DNA from: Prevotella sp.
GTDB taxonomy: Bacteria; Bacteroidota; Bacteroidia; Bacteroidales; Bacteroidaceae
Assembly: GCA_022511065.1 (NCBI GenBank)
Contig: JAFLSG010000024.1
Location: 1 to 32,747, forward strand
Length of the DNA: 32,747 nucleotides
Direction: 5' to 3'
The position numbers and the translations under genes are program-made. Under the pieces are notes generated by a model. The model was not told the DNA's origin, did no database searches, and saw nothing but the letters and a program-made list of their open reading frames with translations. Below, piece after piece: positions 1 through 8,615 of the stretch (positions are counted from its first letter, which is position 1; each line of letters begins with the position of its first letter).

Positions 1-400
1 GGTAAAGAGAGGGGGACTATAGGGGGAGAGTTTTGGGGGAGGGCAAGCCTCCCCCAGCTTTAGCTTTAGCCTGCTTTATGTGCGTGTGCATTATGCACAC
101 GCGCGTAAGCGTATAAGGCGTGTAGGCTTGTGCGCAGGTAGTGCGGGCTGCCGCGCATGAGGTCAGGAAGCCGCGTCCGTTGCTGTGCGTGAGGATATAT
201 TCCCGTAGGTCAAGGAAATGCTTCGCATCACGTAAAGGGATGATTTCCACAACGCAAAGGAATGCTTTCCATACCCATACGCAAAGCGTCTCTTTCAAGC
301 ACGCCGATGCCTCCTTATCTGCAAGGAAAGCATTCCCGTGAGCCACGCAAGGCATTCTTTTCAGCGGTAAAGTACTGAATGGATGAAACATGACTTATTT
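1..400. repeat. Gene-free region with degenerate 22-bp-period repeats
   Basis: No convincing gene lies between the window start and 590. Three consecutive 22-bp units occupy 209-230, 231-252 and 253-274, each built around a core like CAAAGGAATGCTTTCC. Looser copies follow near 281-296, 319-336 and 346-361. Positions 1-130 hold C/G-run and alternating CGCG segments. On the opposite strand these resemble the DNA downstream of the recombinase gene (22257-22500). One long minus-strand frame crosses the region, but it is created by the repeats and shows no domain. I read it as decayed intergenic repeat DNA. Confidence 0.6.
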
Positions 401-517
401 CGGAATTTGCAGAGGTAGTTCGATGCGTGTTGCTGTCATTTTTGCGGACAAAAGAAACAACCTTCAGCGAGTAAATAAGTGTTAGTAACTAAATAAAATA
501 ATTAAAATCCGTTAAAA

Positions 518-547
518 CTATTCGTAATAGTTGGTTATTCCGAATAA
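518..547. promoter_or_regulatory. Two adjacent 13-bp palindromes upstream of the GLPGLI gene
   Basis: CTATTCGTAATAG (518-530) and TTATTCCGAATAA (535-547) are perfect dyads with central gaps of three and one base. Their centres are 17 bp apart and both have TATTC/GAATA-like half-sites. They lie 43-72 bp before the ATG at 590, in AT-rich DNA. The spacing resembles a tandem operator for a dimeric regulator; that function is inference. Confidence 0.35.
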
Positions 548-589
548 TTTTAGTTTATTTGCAAATAAAAACAATAAACATCTAAAGCA

Positions 590-1378
590 ATGAAGAAACT
601 TTTAACTCTATTAAGCGCATTGACGCTAAACGCTCTGTGGGAGCCAGTGTTTACGATGGCGCAAGAGACCCACGTGATTGAACCTGCCATCCTCGAAGTG
701 CGCTACGACTCATGGCAAGAGACATACGATGATTCCTATATCCTGCGGGTGGGAAAGACTGCCAATCAGTTTTTCAGCTTCTATCGGTACAGGTCAGACA
801 GCCTGATGAACACCAATGAGGCAACGATGCAGATTGCCGTGGAAGAGTTCTTTCAGTCTGTCAAGAAAGATGCTGACAAATCACAAAAGGGGAAGCACAG
901 CACCATTGGCAGGGAATGGCTTTACCAAGATACTGAGACCGGGAAGCTGTCATTATACAGCAACTATGCCAGTGCTTACAACACCTACGAGGAGGATATT
1001 CCCACACAGGAATGGGCTATCAACACAGACTCCGCGATGGTCATTCTCGGCATGGAATGCCATTTTGCAACAACTTCATTCCGTGGGCGGGTCTGGAATG
1101 TATGGTTTACGGAGGAGATTCCCGTCAGTCTCGGTCCGTGGAAACTTGGAGGACTGCCGGGACTGATATTGAGTGCTGTGGCTGACGATGATTTCATCAA
1201 GTTCACGGCCGTCAGCGTCAAGACGGAGGGGATTAACCCGGTCACGTTCTACAATTGGGGAAATGAAAAGTATTACAAAATGGACAGGGAGAAGTTCCTG
1301 AGATACAAGAACCGCCCGAGGACTGTTCCGAATGCAAATAAAGTTTTACCAGCAGATCCTTATATTGAGTTGGAATAA
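590..1378 (+). CDS. GLPGLI family secreted protein
   Basis: 262-residue protein with an N-terminal signal peptide (Met-Lys-Lys, hydrophobic stretch, likely cleavage near residue 25 after MAQ). The family-defining motif GPWKLGGLPGLIL is present in the second half, and the protein ends in the Ile-Glu-Leu-Glu tail common in this family. GLPGLI proteins are exported Bacteroidota proteins of unknown function. The gene stands alone: divergent palindromes lie upstream and a shared terminator hairpin lies downstream. The reading frame stays open for 30 highly charged codons after the TAA (to 1471), so a longer ancestral C-terminus is possible. Family membership is secure from the motif; function is not known. 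Confidence 0.85.
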   Translation: MKKLLTLLSALTLNALWEPVFTMAQETHVIEPAILEVRYDSWQETYDDSYILRVGKTANQFFSFYRYRSDSLMNTNEATMQIAVEEFFQSVKKDADKSQKGKHSTIGREWLYQDTETGKLSLYSNYASAYNTYEEDIPTQEWAINTDSAMVILGMECHFATTSFRGRVWNVWFTEEIPVSLGPWKLGGLPGLILSAVADDDFIKFTAVSVKTEGINPVTFYNWGNEKYYKMDREKFLRYKNRPRTVPNANKVLPADPYIELE

Positions 1379-1460
1379 ATCGGTCAAGCAGCGTATGGAA
1401 ATATAAAGCGTGAACGAAAAAGCGGCATCGACAAAGGTTTGGAGGAACGCAGAAATAAGA

Positions 1461-1488
1461 AACGGGAGTGAAGTAGTTCGCTCCCGTT
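1461..1488. terminator. Bidirectional hairpin terminator
   Basis: A 12-bp stem (AACGGGAGTGAA with TTCGCTCCCGTT, one G-T pair) closes a GTAG loop. It sits between the convergent ends of the GLPGLI gene and the dnaE-trxA run. ATCCTTTTC follows on the plus strand and TTTCTTATTTCT on the minus strand, so it can serve both directions. Confidence 0.7.
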
Positions 1489-1495
1489 ATCCTTT

Positions 1496-1816
1496 TCATA
1501 GATTCTGTTCTTGGAAATCCAAGTCAGCCTGCACGATGAAGAAGACATCGGCAGGGGCAAACTCGCCCGCACCGTCTTTCTCCGCCTGCCGGCAGACCTG
1601 TAGCGCAATCGCCTCCATGTCGATGTCAATCTCCTCGTCGTCGCTCTCAAGAATGCCACTCGTGAAGTAATACTCCACGATGGCATCCATCAGCCAGAGG
1701 ATGTCGGCATCGCTGAAACGCTCCTTCAGTTCCGCAGGCAGACTGCTGCGGATGAAAGCCAACTCCCGAAGATTCTCCTCCTCGTCGAGCCGAAGCTCGT
1801 CTTCCAAACTTGCCAT
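1496..1816 (-). CDS. Small acidic conserved-type protein of unknown function
   Basis: 106 residues, strongly acidic, without signal peptide or membrane segment. It begins MASLEDELRLDEEENL and contains a run of Asp/Glu in the middle (ESDDEEIDIDMEA). The start lies two bases after the trxA stop, so it is almost certainly translated from the same mRNA. I do not recognise a named domain. The predicted structure is helical, and the tight coupling to thioredoxin is the only functional hint. A cytosolic location is inferred from the lack of export signals. Confidence 0.7.
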   Translation of the reverse strand: MASLEDELRLDEEENLRELAFIRSSLPAELKERFSDADILWLMDAIVEYYFTSGILESDDEEIDIDMEAIALQVCRQAEKDGAGEFAPADVFFIVQADLDFQEQNL

Positions 1817-1818
1817 AA

Positions 1819-2133
1819 TTACAGCAGGGACTGGAATTTCTCCTCGAGCTTTGCCTTCGACTGAGCGCCGACGAGCTTGCCTACTACCTCACCGTTCTTG
1901 AAGAACAGCAGGGTCGGGATGTTGCGGATGCCGAACTCGGCTGCAAGCTCCTCGTTCTCCTCTACATCGCACTTGCCGACGGTAATCTTGCCGTCGTACT
2001 CCTTTGCCAGCTCCTCAATGATGGGAGCCACCATGCGGCAAGGACCGCACCACGTTGCCCAGAAATCCACTACCAGAGGCTGGTCGCCTGTCTTCAAACT
2101 CTGAAAATTGTCGTTTGTAATTGTTACTTCCAT
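1819..2133 (-). CDS. trxA: Thioredoxin
   Basis: 104-residue single-domain thioredoxin, the usual length for the family. The active site WCGPC is at residues 28-32, preceded by VVDFWATW and followed by the helix RMVAPIIEEL. The conserved cis-proline segment (IRNIPTLLFFKNGE) is intact. It is a cytosolic dithiol-disulfide reductant that supplies electrons to enzymes such as ribonucleotide reductase and peroxidases. It lies 78 bp after dnaE on the same strand and two bases before a small acidic protein. I see no TAnnTTTG promoter in the gap, so cotranscription with dnaE is likely. Confidence 0.97.
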   Translation of the reverse strand: MEVTITNDNFQSLKTGDQPLVVDFWATWCGPCRMVAPIIEELAKEYDGKITVGKCDVEENEELAAEFGIRNIPTLLFFKNGEVVGKLVGAQSKAKLEEKFQSLL

Positions 2134-2211
2134 TGTTGTTGATTGTTTAATATGTTAATACTCTGTCTTCGTCTCTCAATATCCCATGCCGCAAAAACCG
2201 TGCCACTTCCA

Positions 2212-5200
2212 TCAGTTAATCCGATAATCGAGCACTTCATGCTTATTGATATAGTCTATCAGCGCGTTCCGCAAATCAACGCCACCCCGCTTGCTGTGAA
2301 GCAGCACGTGGTTCTTGCCCGTAGAGTCGCGCAACTGGAAGAGCAGCTTGGTCGTGCCGGGATTCTCGCTGATAATCTCATTGAGGTCTTCCACCGTCTG
2401 CTCGTCTATCAGGTCGGTCACCATCGAGATGGTGATGCTGTTAATGTTTCTCTCCTTGACGCTGTGCAGATACTCGATGTTGCCTATCCTCAGGCTCATC
2501 AGGTCGCTACCCCTGAAGCGCGGCTGCACCTTTGCCTGCACATAAATGGATGCCCCCTCCTGGAACATACCGTTCCAGCGGCCCCAGTCCTCGCCGAAGA
2601 GTGCGATTTCCCCGCTGCCATCGAAATCCTCCACCGTGACGAAGCCGCAGGGCTTGCCGTCTTTGGCGAACTTCTGGCGCACAGCTGTCACGATGCCTCC
2701 AAGGATAATTTCCTCGCGGTCGCTGAGATTCTTCAGCTCTGCCAATTCGGCACACTTCGTGTTGCACATATTGTCAAGCACTATCTTGTATTCGTCGAGC
2801 GGATGGGCTGAGAGGTAGATGCCCACGAGGTCGCGCTCCTTGTTGAGCCGCTCGATGTCGCTCCAACGCTCGTCAGTCTTGGGAAGGGGCGGGGTGGCAA
2901 TCTCCACCGCACCGAAACCACCAAAGAGAGAGTTCTGCGCCTGCGACTTTTCCGCCTGGAAAGTCTGCCCATAGCGCAACAGCATGTCGAGCCATGCCTC
3001 GCCACGCGCATTGGTGGCGAAAAACTCCTCACGGCGGATGCCGAAGCTGTCGAAGCCGCCACTAAGTGCCAGTGACTCGAATGCCTTGCGGTTCACGTTG
3101 CTCAGATTGACACGCTCCGCAAAGTCGAAAATGCTCTTGTAAGGCCCGTTCTCCTCACGCTCGGAGATGATAGCCTGCGCAGCCGATTCACCCATGCCCT
3201 TGATGGCACCGAGACCGAAACGAATCTCGCCGTGGTGGTTCACACCGAACTTCTCGTAACTCTCGTTCACATCTGGTCCCAGCGTGGCAATGCCCATCTG
3301 ACGGCACTCGTCCATCAGTTTGGTGATTTCCGTTATCTGGTCACGGCGGCGACTCATAATGGCAGCCATGAACTCCGCGGGATAGTTGGCTTTCAAATAG
3401 GCAGTCTGGTAAGCCACCCACGAATAGCAAGCCGCGTGAGACTTGTTGAAGGCATACGACGCAAACTTCTCCCAGTCGCCCCATATCTTTTCAAGGATGG
3501 CAGGGTCGTGGCCATTCTTCACGCCACCCTCAATGAACTTGGGCTTCATCTGATCAACGATGGATTTCTTCTTCTTACCCATCGCCTTACGAAGCGCATC
3601 ACTCTCACCACGGGTGAAGTCTGCCAACTGACGACTGAGCAGCATCACCTGCTCCTGATAGACCGTGATGCCGTAAGTGTCCTTGAGATACTTCTCCATG
3701 CAGGGTATCGGATAGGTAATCGGCTCAATGCCGTTCTTGCGCTTGATAAAGTCGGGGATGTAATCCATCGGGCCTGGACGATAGAGGGCATTCATCGCTA
3801 TCAGGTCTTCAAAGACCGTGGGGTGCAGCTCGCGCAAGTATTTCTGCATACCGGCGGACTCAAACTGGAAAGTGCCGATGGTGCGCCCCTGCTGATAAAG
3901 TCCGTAGGTCTTGGGGTCGTCAATGGGTATGTTATCCAAATCTATCTCTATGCCGCGGGTGCGCTTGATGTTCGCAACGGCCTCCTTCAACTCCGAGAGT
4001 GTCTTCAAGCCAAGGAAGTCCATCTTGATCAGACCCGTCGATTCAATGTAATGGCCGTCATATTGCGTGCAGTTCGTCTTCACACCCTTGAAGTCCGGGT
4101 CGTCTGCCGTCGATACGGGCACCCAGTCACTGATGGGGTCGCGGCAGATGATGAATCCGCAGGCATGGATGCCCGTTCCGCGCACCGTACCCTCCAGCAT
4201 CTTTGCATATTTAATGGTGTTCGCCAAAGCTGGGTCTGAGGATGCCTCAGCCTCCTGCAACTCGCGGGTGCAACGGATGGCGTTGGGCAGATTCATCTTC
4301 AGGTCCTCACCCGTCGCGGGGTCTTTCAGTCGGTCAGGAATCGCCTTGCAAAGGGCATTTGACACAGGAATAGGCACACGCTCCACACGGGCAATGTCTT
4401 TCAGGGAGTTCTTCGTCGCCATCGTTGCATAGGTGATGATATGCGCACAATTCTCATGCCCATACTTATCCTCCACCCATTTCAGCACCTTGCCACGCCC
4501 GTCATCATCGAAGTCAGTATCAATATCAGGCAAGGAGATACGGTCTGGATTGAGGAAACGCTCAAACAGCAGGTCGTATTTCAGCGGGTCTATCTTGGTG
4601 ATGCCGAGACAATAAGCCACGACACTACCCGCCGCCGAGCCACGCCCCGGGCCCACCATCACGCCCAACTCATCGCGGGCAGAGTTAATGAAGTCTTGCA
4701 CAATCAAGAAGTAGCCGGGGAATCCCATCGTCTTCATGATGTGCAGCTCGAACTTCACACGCTCCTCCACCTCTTCGGGAATGGGGTCTCCATAGCGCCG
4801 CTTGGCACCTTCATAGGACAACTTCGCCAAATAGTCAGCCTCAAACTTGATGCGATACAGCTTTTCATACCCGCCGAGCTTCTTAATCTTCTTCGCACCA
4901 GCCTCTGGCGGAAGCGGATTCTCACCGTTCTCATCACGGGTAAACTCCTCATATAGCTGCTCCTCGGTAAACTTCGCCCTCCATTCTTCCTCCGTGCCAA
5001 ACGATTCGGGAATGGGGAAGAACGGCATGATAGGATCATTGTCGAGGCTATACATCTCCACCTTATCCAATATCTCAACCGTATTGGCAAGGGCTTCAGG
5101 AATATCACTGAACACCTCGTTCATCTCCTGCTGCGTCTTAAACCACTCTTGCTTGGAATAGAGCATACGGGTGGGATCTTCGAGTTCCTTGCCCGTGGAG

Positions 5201-5937
5201 AGACAGAGCAGATGGTCGTGTGCCTCTGCGTTCTCCTGATCTACAAAATGGGCATCGTTGCTGCACATCAGCTTCACGCCGTATTCACGTGCCAGTTCTA
5301 TCAGCACCTTGTTGGCTTGCTGCTGCAACGGATAGGTTTCCCGATTGGCACGCTGTTTCGGGTCGCGCACCTCATGGCGCTGCAACTCTATATAGTAATC
5401 GTCGCCAAACACCCGCTTGTGCCATTCTATCGACTCACGCGCCCCGGTGATGTCACCTTTCAATATCTTTGCCGGCACCTCTCCCGCGATACAGGCTGAG
5501 CAGATAATAAGCCCTTCGTGATAGCGCTCCAAGTCAGCATGGTCGGTACGTGGACGGTTATAGAAACCATCCACCCATGCACGGCTCACCAACTTTATCA
5601 GGTTCTTGTAGCCTTGATAGTTCTTCGCCAACACAATCAGGTGATAGCCACCGAGGTCTTCCCTACCCTCGCGCAGATTCTTGTCGCCACGGCGAGCCAC
5701 ATACATCTCGCATCCAAAGACCGGCTTGAACGGCGCAAGCCCTTTCTCCTTGCGCTTCTCGTTCACGCCCATGCAGATGTCGTGGAACTCCTTGATGCCG
5801 AACATGTCGCCGTGGTCAGTGATGGCCATGCCCTTCATGCCGTCGGCAACAGCCTTGTCCACGAGCTTCTTGATGCTCGATTGCCCATCGAGAATGGAGT
5901 AATATGTATGTACGTGCAGATGTACGAAATCTTCCAT
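2212..5937 (-). CDS. dnaE: DNA polymerase III subunit alpha
   Basis: Replicative polymerase catalytic subunit, 1241 residues from the chosen start. The PHP domain opens with HLHVHTYYSILDG (residues 6-18) and includes CSNDAHF near 225. The polymerase core shows GPGRGSAAGS (429-438) and PDIDTDF (470-476), where Asp471 and Asp473 are expected metal ligands. A C-terminal OB fold is seen around GGIVTAVRQKF. An upstream in-frame ATG at 5997 exists. I chose 5937 because family homology starts with MEDFVHLHVHT and because a perfect promoter (5967-5998) lies between the two ATGs, so the longer form would not be transcribed. It is probably cotranscribed with trxA. Confidence 0.96.
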   Translation of the reverse strand: MEDFVHLHVHTYYSILDGQSSIKKLVDKAVADGMKGMAITDHGDMFGIKEFHDICMGVNEKRKEKGLAPFKPVFGCEMYVARRGDKNLREGREDLGGYHLIVLAKNYQGYKNLIKLVSRAWVDGFYNRPRTDHADLERYHEGLIICSACIAGEVPAKILKGDITGARESIEWHKRVFGDDYYIELQRHEVRDPKQRANRETYPLQQQANKVLIELAREYGVKLMCSNDAHFVDQENAEAHDHLLCLSTGKELEDPTRMLYSKQEWFKTQQEMNEVFSDIPEALANTVEILDKVEMYSLDNDPIMPFFPIPESFGTEEEWRAKFTEEQLYEEFTRDENGENPLPPEAGAKKIKKLGGYEKLYRIKFEADYLAKLSYEGAKRRYGDPIPEEVEERVKFELHIMKTMGFPGYFLIVQDFINSARDELGVMVGPGRGSAAGSVVAYCLGITKIDPLKYDLLFERFLNPDRISLPDIDTDFDDDGRGKVLKWVEDKYGHENCAHIITYATMATKNSLKDIARVERVPIPVSNALCKAIPDRLKDPATGEDLKMNLPNAIRCTRELQEAEASSDPALANTIKYAKMLEGTVRGTGIHACGFIICRDPISDWVPVSTADDPDFKGVKTNCTQYDGHYIESTGLIKMDFLGLKTLSELKEAVANIKRTRGIEIDLDNIPIDDPKTYGLYQQGRTIGTFQFESAGMQKYLRELHPTVFEDLIAMNALYRPGPMDYIPDFIKRKNGIEPITYPIPCMEKYLKDTYGITVYQEQVMLLSRQLADFTRGESDALRKAMGKKKKSIVDQMKPKFIEGGVKNGHDPAILEKIWGDWEKFASYAFNKSHAACYSWVAYQTAYLKANYPAEFMAAIMSRRRDQITEITKLMDECRQMGIATLGPDVNESYEKFGVNHHGEIRFGLGAIKGMGESAAQAIISEREENGPYKSIFDFAERVNLSNVNRKAFESLALSGGFDSFGIRREEFFATNARGEAWLDMLLRYGQTFQAEKSQAQNSLFGGFGAVEIATPPLPKTDERWSDIERLNKERDLVGIYLSAHPLDEYKIVLDNMCNTKCAELAELKNLSDREEIILGGIVTAVRQKFAKDGKPCGFVTVEDFDGSGEIALFGEDWGRWNGMFQEGASIYVQAKVQPRFRGSDLMSLRIGNIEYLHSVKERNINSITISMVTDLIDEQTVEDLNEIISENPGTTKLLFQLRDSTGKNHVLLHSKRGGVDLRNALIDYINKHEVLDYRIN

Positions 5938-5966
5938 CGTTTTACTTATCCTTCGGTTTTGAGCCT

Positions 5967-5998
5967 CAAAGTTACGCCTAAATCCCGAGAACACCAAA
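5967..5998 (-). promoter_or_regulatory. dnaE promoter
   Basis: Read leftward, TTTG (5998-5995), a 20-bp spacer and TAACTTTG (5974-5967) match the Bacteroidota sigma consensus exactly. The predicted transcript start is near 5960, giving a leader of about 24 bases before the ATG at 5937. This decides the dnaE start. Confidence 0.8.
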
Positions 5999-6014
5999 AG
6001 AAAAGAATGAAAAG

Positions 6015-6046
6015 TTTGTGACTTCCGTAAAAAATATGTACCTTTG
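6015..6046 (+). promoter_or_regulatory. psd operon promoter
   Basis: TTTG at 6015-6018, a 20-bp spacer and TACCTTTG at 6039-6046 match the Bacteroidota promoter consensus. The expected leader is about 25 bases. The promoter diverges from the dnaE promoter 17 bp away. Confidence 0.8.
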
Positions 6047-6078
6047 CACGCGAATTATAAGAGAATCTACTACCTGAA

Positions 6079-6768
6079 ATGGGAAAAAGAATAAAAAAAC
6101 TCAAGAATATCAGAATACATCACGAGGGAACTGCCGAGCTGTTGCTGAGCGCAGGATTCGTCGTCATTGTCTCAGCATTCCTATTGCGCACCTTAGAGTC
6201 GTCCATACCTTTCTGGGCATTCATCCTCTTGTTCGGCACGGCATGGCTGCTGATGCTTAACTTCTACCGTTGTCCCATCCGCTACTTTGACGGAGAGACG
6301 GAGAGACTGGTCGTGGCACCCGCCGACGGAAAGATTGTGGTCATCGAGGAAACGGAGGAGCACGAATACTTCCACGACAAGCGGCTGATGATTTCCATCT
6401 TCATGAGTCCGCTGAACGTGCATGCCAACTGGTTCCCCGTGGATGGTAAAGTGAAGTTCGTACATCATCAGGACGGCAACTATCACAAGGCATGGCTGCC
6501 CAAGGCCAGCGAGGAGAACGAGCATGCGGACATCATGATTACCACCCCCGAGGGAGAGGACATTCTGGTGAAGCAGGTTGCGGGTGCGATGGCGCGCCGC
6601 ATCGTCACTTACGCCAAGGAGAACGAAGAGTGCTTCATTGACGAGCATTTAGGATTCATCAAGCTCGGTTCGCGCGTGGATGTCTATCTGCCGTTAGGCA
6701 CGGAGGTATGCGTAAGGATGGGACAGCCAACCACCGGCGACCATACCGTCATCGCCAAACTGAAATAA
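6079..6768 (+). CDS. psd: Phosphatidylserine decarboxylase (short, archaeal-type form)
   Basis: 229-residue proenzyme that decarboxylates phosphatidylserine to phosphatidylethanolamine at the inner membrane. Two hydrophobic segments near residues 20-37 and 43-62 anchor it. The conserved APADG (80-84), the [15 protein letters not shown] block (106-120) and the C-terminal [10 protein letters not shown] are intact. Self-cleavage is expected between Gly197 and Ser198, with Ser198 becoming the pyruvoyl group. It is followed two bases later by pssA, which makes its substrate. The gene order and coupling match a phospholipid operon. Confidence 0.96.
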   Translation: MGKRIKKLKNIRIHHEGTAELLLSAGFVVIVSAFLLRTLESSIPFWAFILLFGTAWLLMLNFYRCPIRYFDGETERLVVAPADGKIVVIEETEEHEYFHDKRLMISIFMSPLNVHANWFPVDGKVKFVHHQDGNYHKAWLPKASEENEHADIMITTPEGEDILVKQVAGAMARRIVTYAKENEECFIDEHLGFIKLGSRVDVYLPLGTEVCVRMGQPTTGDHTVIAKLK

Positions 6769-6770
6769 GA

Positions 6771-7472
6771 ATGAGCGTCAAGAAGCACATACCGAACACC
6801 ATCACCTGCTGCAACCTCATTTCCGGCTGCATCGCCACCTACTGGGCACTATGCGGCATCTATGAAACGGCGTTGCTTTTCATTGTCATCGGAGCGGTAT
6901 TTGATTTCTTCGACGGCATGACGGCAAGACTTTTAGGGGTATCCTCCCCTATCGGCAAGGAACTGGATTCCTTGGCGGATGACATCACTTTCGGACTTGC
7001 CCCGTCAGCCATCGTGTTCGACTTCCTGAAACAAAACGCCACCCAATTGCCGTGTCACTACGTGGCATACATTGCCTTCATCATGGCAGCCTTTTCCGCC
7101 TTGCGCTTGGCAAAGTTCAACCTTGACGAGCGCCAGAGCACCTCATTCATCGGATTGCCTACACCTGCCAACGCCCTTTTCTGGGGTTCGCTCATTGCGG
7201 GCAGCAAGGACTGGCTCTCCGCCTCACCCTATGGCATCTATGGTGTCGTGCTGATGCTCTTCATCAGCTGTTATCTGCTCGTTGCCGAAATCCCGATGTT
7301 CGCCCTGAAGTTCAAACACAAGGGGTGGAAGGGCAACGAAATCAAGTACATCTTCATCCTCTCCTGTGTGCCGTTGCTGCTGCTTTTGGGCATCAGCGGC
7401 TTTGCTGCCGTCATTGCATGGTATGTGGTTCTTTCATTAATCACCGGCAAGAAGTCGGATAAAACGCTTTAA
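6771..7472 (+). CDS. pssA: CDP-diacylglycerol-serine O-phosphatidyltransferase
   Basis: 233-residue integral membrane enzyme that joins serine to CDP-diacylglycerol, giving phosphatidylserine for the psd product next door. The CDP-alcohol phosphatidyltransferase signature DG-x2-AR-x8-G-x3-D-x3-D is exact at Asp48-Gly49, Ala52-Arg53, Gly62, Asp66 and Asp70. Several hydrophobic segments follow to the C-terminus. An upstream in-frame ATG (6708) lies inside psd. I use 6771 because it starts the conserved MSVKKHIPNTITCCNL region two bases after the psd stop. Confidence 0.96.
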   Translation: MSVKKHIPNTITCCNLISGCIATYWALCGIYETALLFIVIGAVFDFFDGMTARLLGVSSPIGKELDSLADDITFGLAPSAIVFDFLKQNATQLPCHYVAYIAFIMAAFSALRLAKFNLDERQSTSFIGLPTPANALFWGSLIAGSKDWLSASPYGIYGVVLMLFISCYLLVAEIPMFALKFKHKGWKGNEIKYIFILSCVPLLLLLGISGFAAVIAWYVVLSLITGKKSDKTL

Positions 7473-7473
7473 T

Positions 7474-7878
7474 ATGCTGAACGCACTCATGAGTATTGGA
7501 ATATTCGGGCTGGTTATCATCGCCATCATACTGCTTATCATCGTAAGAAGCCTTTATAGGACATTCCTTCGTGTACGTGAGGAAGTGGAGGAGAACTTGG
7601 AGCGCCAAAGGAAGAAAAACGAGAAGAAAGAAAAGAATCCCTTTGGTGACGAATATTTCAAAAGCGCCGACAGCAATCACCGTAAAGGCACGCAACACCA
7701 GCAGAGCCGAAACGCCACAGGACAAAAAGACCCGCAGCAGGAAAAACAACGCACTGCCCGCAGGACTACTACGAGCAGTGGCGTAACGATTATCGACGGG
7801 CGTGCCCCCGAGGAGAACCGTAAGATTTTCGCTGACCACGAAGGGGAATACACCGACTTCGAGGAGGTCAGCGACTAA
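7474..7878 (+). CDS. DUF4834 family membrane-anchored protein
   Basis: 134 residues: one N-terminal transmembrane helix (about 5-26), then a highly charged, Gln/Lys/Arg-rich, probably disordered cytosolic segment. A short conserved-looking tail contains GVTIIDGRAPEENRKIFADHEGEYTDFEEV. This layout and its place after psd-pssA fit the DUF4834 family of Bacteroidota, whose role is unknown. The start is one base after the pssA stop. Its stop overlaps the convergent pyrH stop, the two codons sharing TA. A part in phospholipid synthesis is suggested only by position. Confidence 0.8.
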   Translation: MLNALMSIGIFGLVIIAIILLIIVRSLYRTFLRVREEVEENLERQRKKNEKKEKNPFGDEYFKSADSNHRKGTQHQQSRNATGQKDPQQEKQRTARRTTTSSGVTIIDGRAPEENRKIFADHEGEYTDFEEVSD

Positions 7879-8585
7879 GGGTGAACCAACGTTCCAATCT
7901 CCTCACCTTCCATTACCTTCTTCAGATTTCCCGCTACATCCATGTTGAAGACATAGATGGGCAGATTGTTGTCGCTGCACATGCAGATGGCAGTCAAGTC
8001 CATCACCTTCAGTCCACGTGCCAACACCTCTTTATATGTAATGTCGCTGAATTTCGTGGCTGTCGGATCTTTCTCGGGATCAGCCGTATAGATGCCATCC
8101 ACGCGCGTACCCTTCAGCATCACATCAGCCTCAATCTCAATGCCGCGCAGACTGGAGCCTGTGTCTGTCGTGAAGTATGGTGAGCCGGTACCTGCGGAGA
8201 AGATGCACACATAGCCTGCTTCCATCGCCTCAATCGCCTTCCACTTCGTATAGAACTCGCCTATCGGTTCCATGCGGATGGCAGTCAGTACCTTGTTCTT
8301 CACGCCAATCGCACCGAGCGCACTGCTCAACGCCAGCGAGTTGATGACCGTGGCACACATACCCATCTGGTCACCCTTCACGCGGTCAAAACCTTTCTGC
8401 GAACCAGACAAACCACGGAAGATGTTACCACCGCCGATGACGATACCAATCTGCACACCCATCTGCGCAATCTCCTTAATCTGCTCGGCATACTCAGAAA
8501 GATGCTGCGGGTCGATGCCATAGCCTTGCGCACCCATCAGGCTCTCGCCCGACAACTTCAAAAGAATTCTCTTAAATCTTGCCAT
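7875..8585 (-). CDS. pyrH: Uridylate kinase (UMP kinase)
   Basis: 236-residue amino-acid-kinase-fold enzyme that phosphorylates UMP to UDP. It starts MARFKRILLKLSGESLMG, with the ATP-binding lysines and the GES loop typical of bacterial PyrH. It then shows IGIVIGGGNIFRG, the UMP-site segment GDQMGMCATVIN, and DADVMLKGT-like downstream motifs (EADVMLKGTRVDGIYTADPEKDP). The length is standard. It lies 30 bp after birA on the same strand with no separate promoter seen, so birA-pyrH is probably one transcript. Confidence 0.97.
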   Translation of the reverse strand: MARFKRILLKLSGESLMGAQGYGIDPQHLSEYAEQIKEIAQMGVQIGIVIGGGNIFRGLSGSQKGFDRVKGDQMGMCATVINSLALSSALGAIGVKNKVLTAIRMEPIGEFYTKWKAIEAMEAGYVCIFSAGTGSPYFTTDTGSSLRGIEIEADVMLKGTRVDGIYTADPEKDPTATKFSDITYKEVLARGLKVMDLTAICMCSDNNLPIYVFNMDVAGNLKKVMEGEEIGTLVHP

Positions 8586-8615
8586 ATCTTTAATGATTAG
8601 TTAAACAATCCGTAT

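Noticed and set aside
17..391. 124-codon open frame on the minus strand
   Set aside because: It is produced by the degenerate 22-bp repeats and shows no domain, signal peptide or nearby promoter.
3232..4239. 335-codon open frame opposite dnaE, and similar long frames opposite the SusC genes
   Set aside because: Antisense shadows of strongly conserved genes with intact catalytic motifs; no own promoter or family similarity.
5938..5997. N-terminal extension of dnaE from the ATG at 5997
   Set aside because: The consensus promoter lies within it and family similarity begins at 5937.
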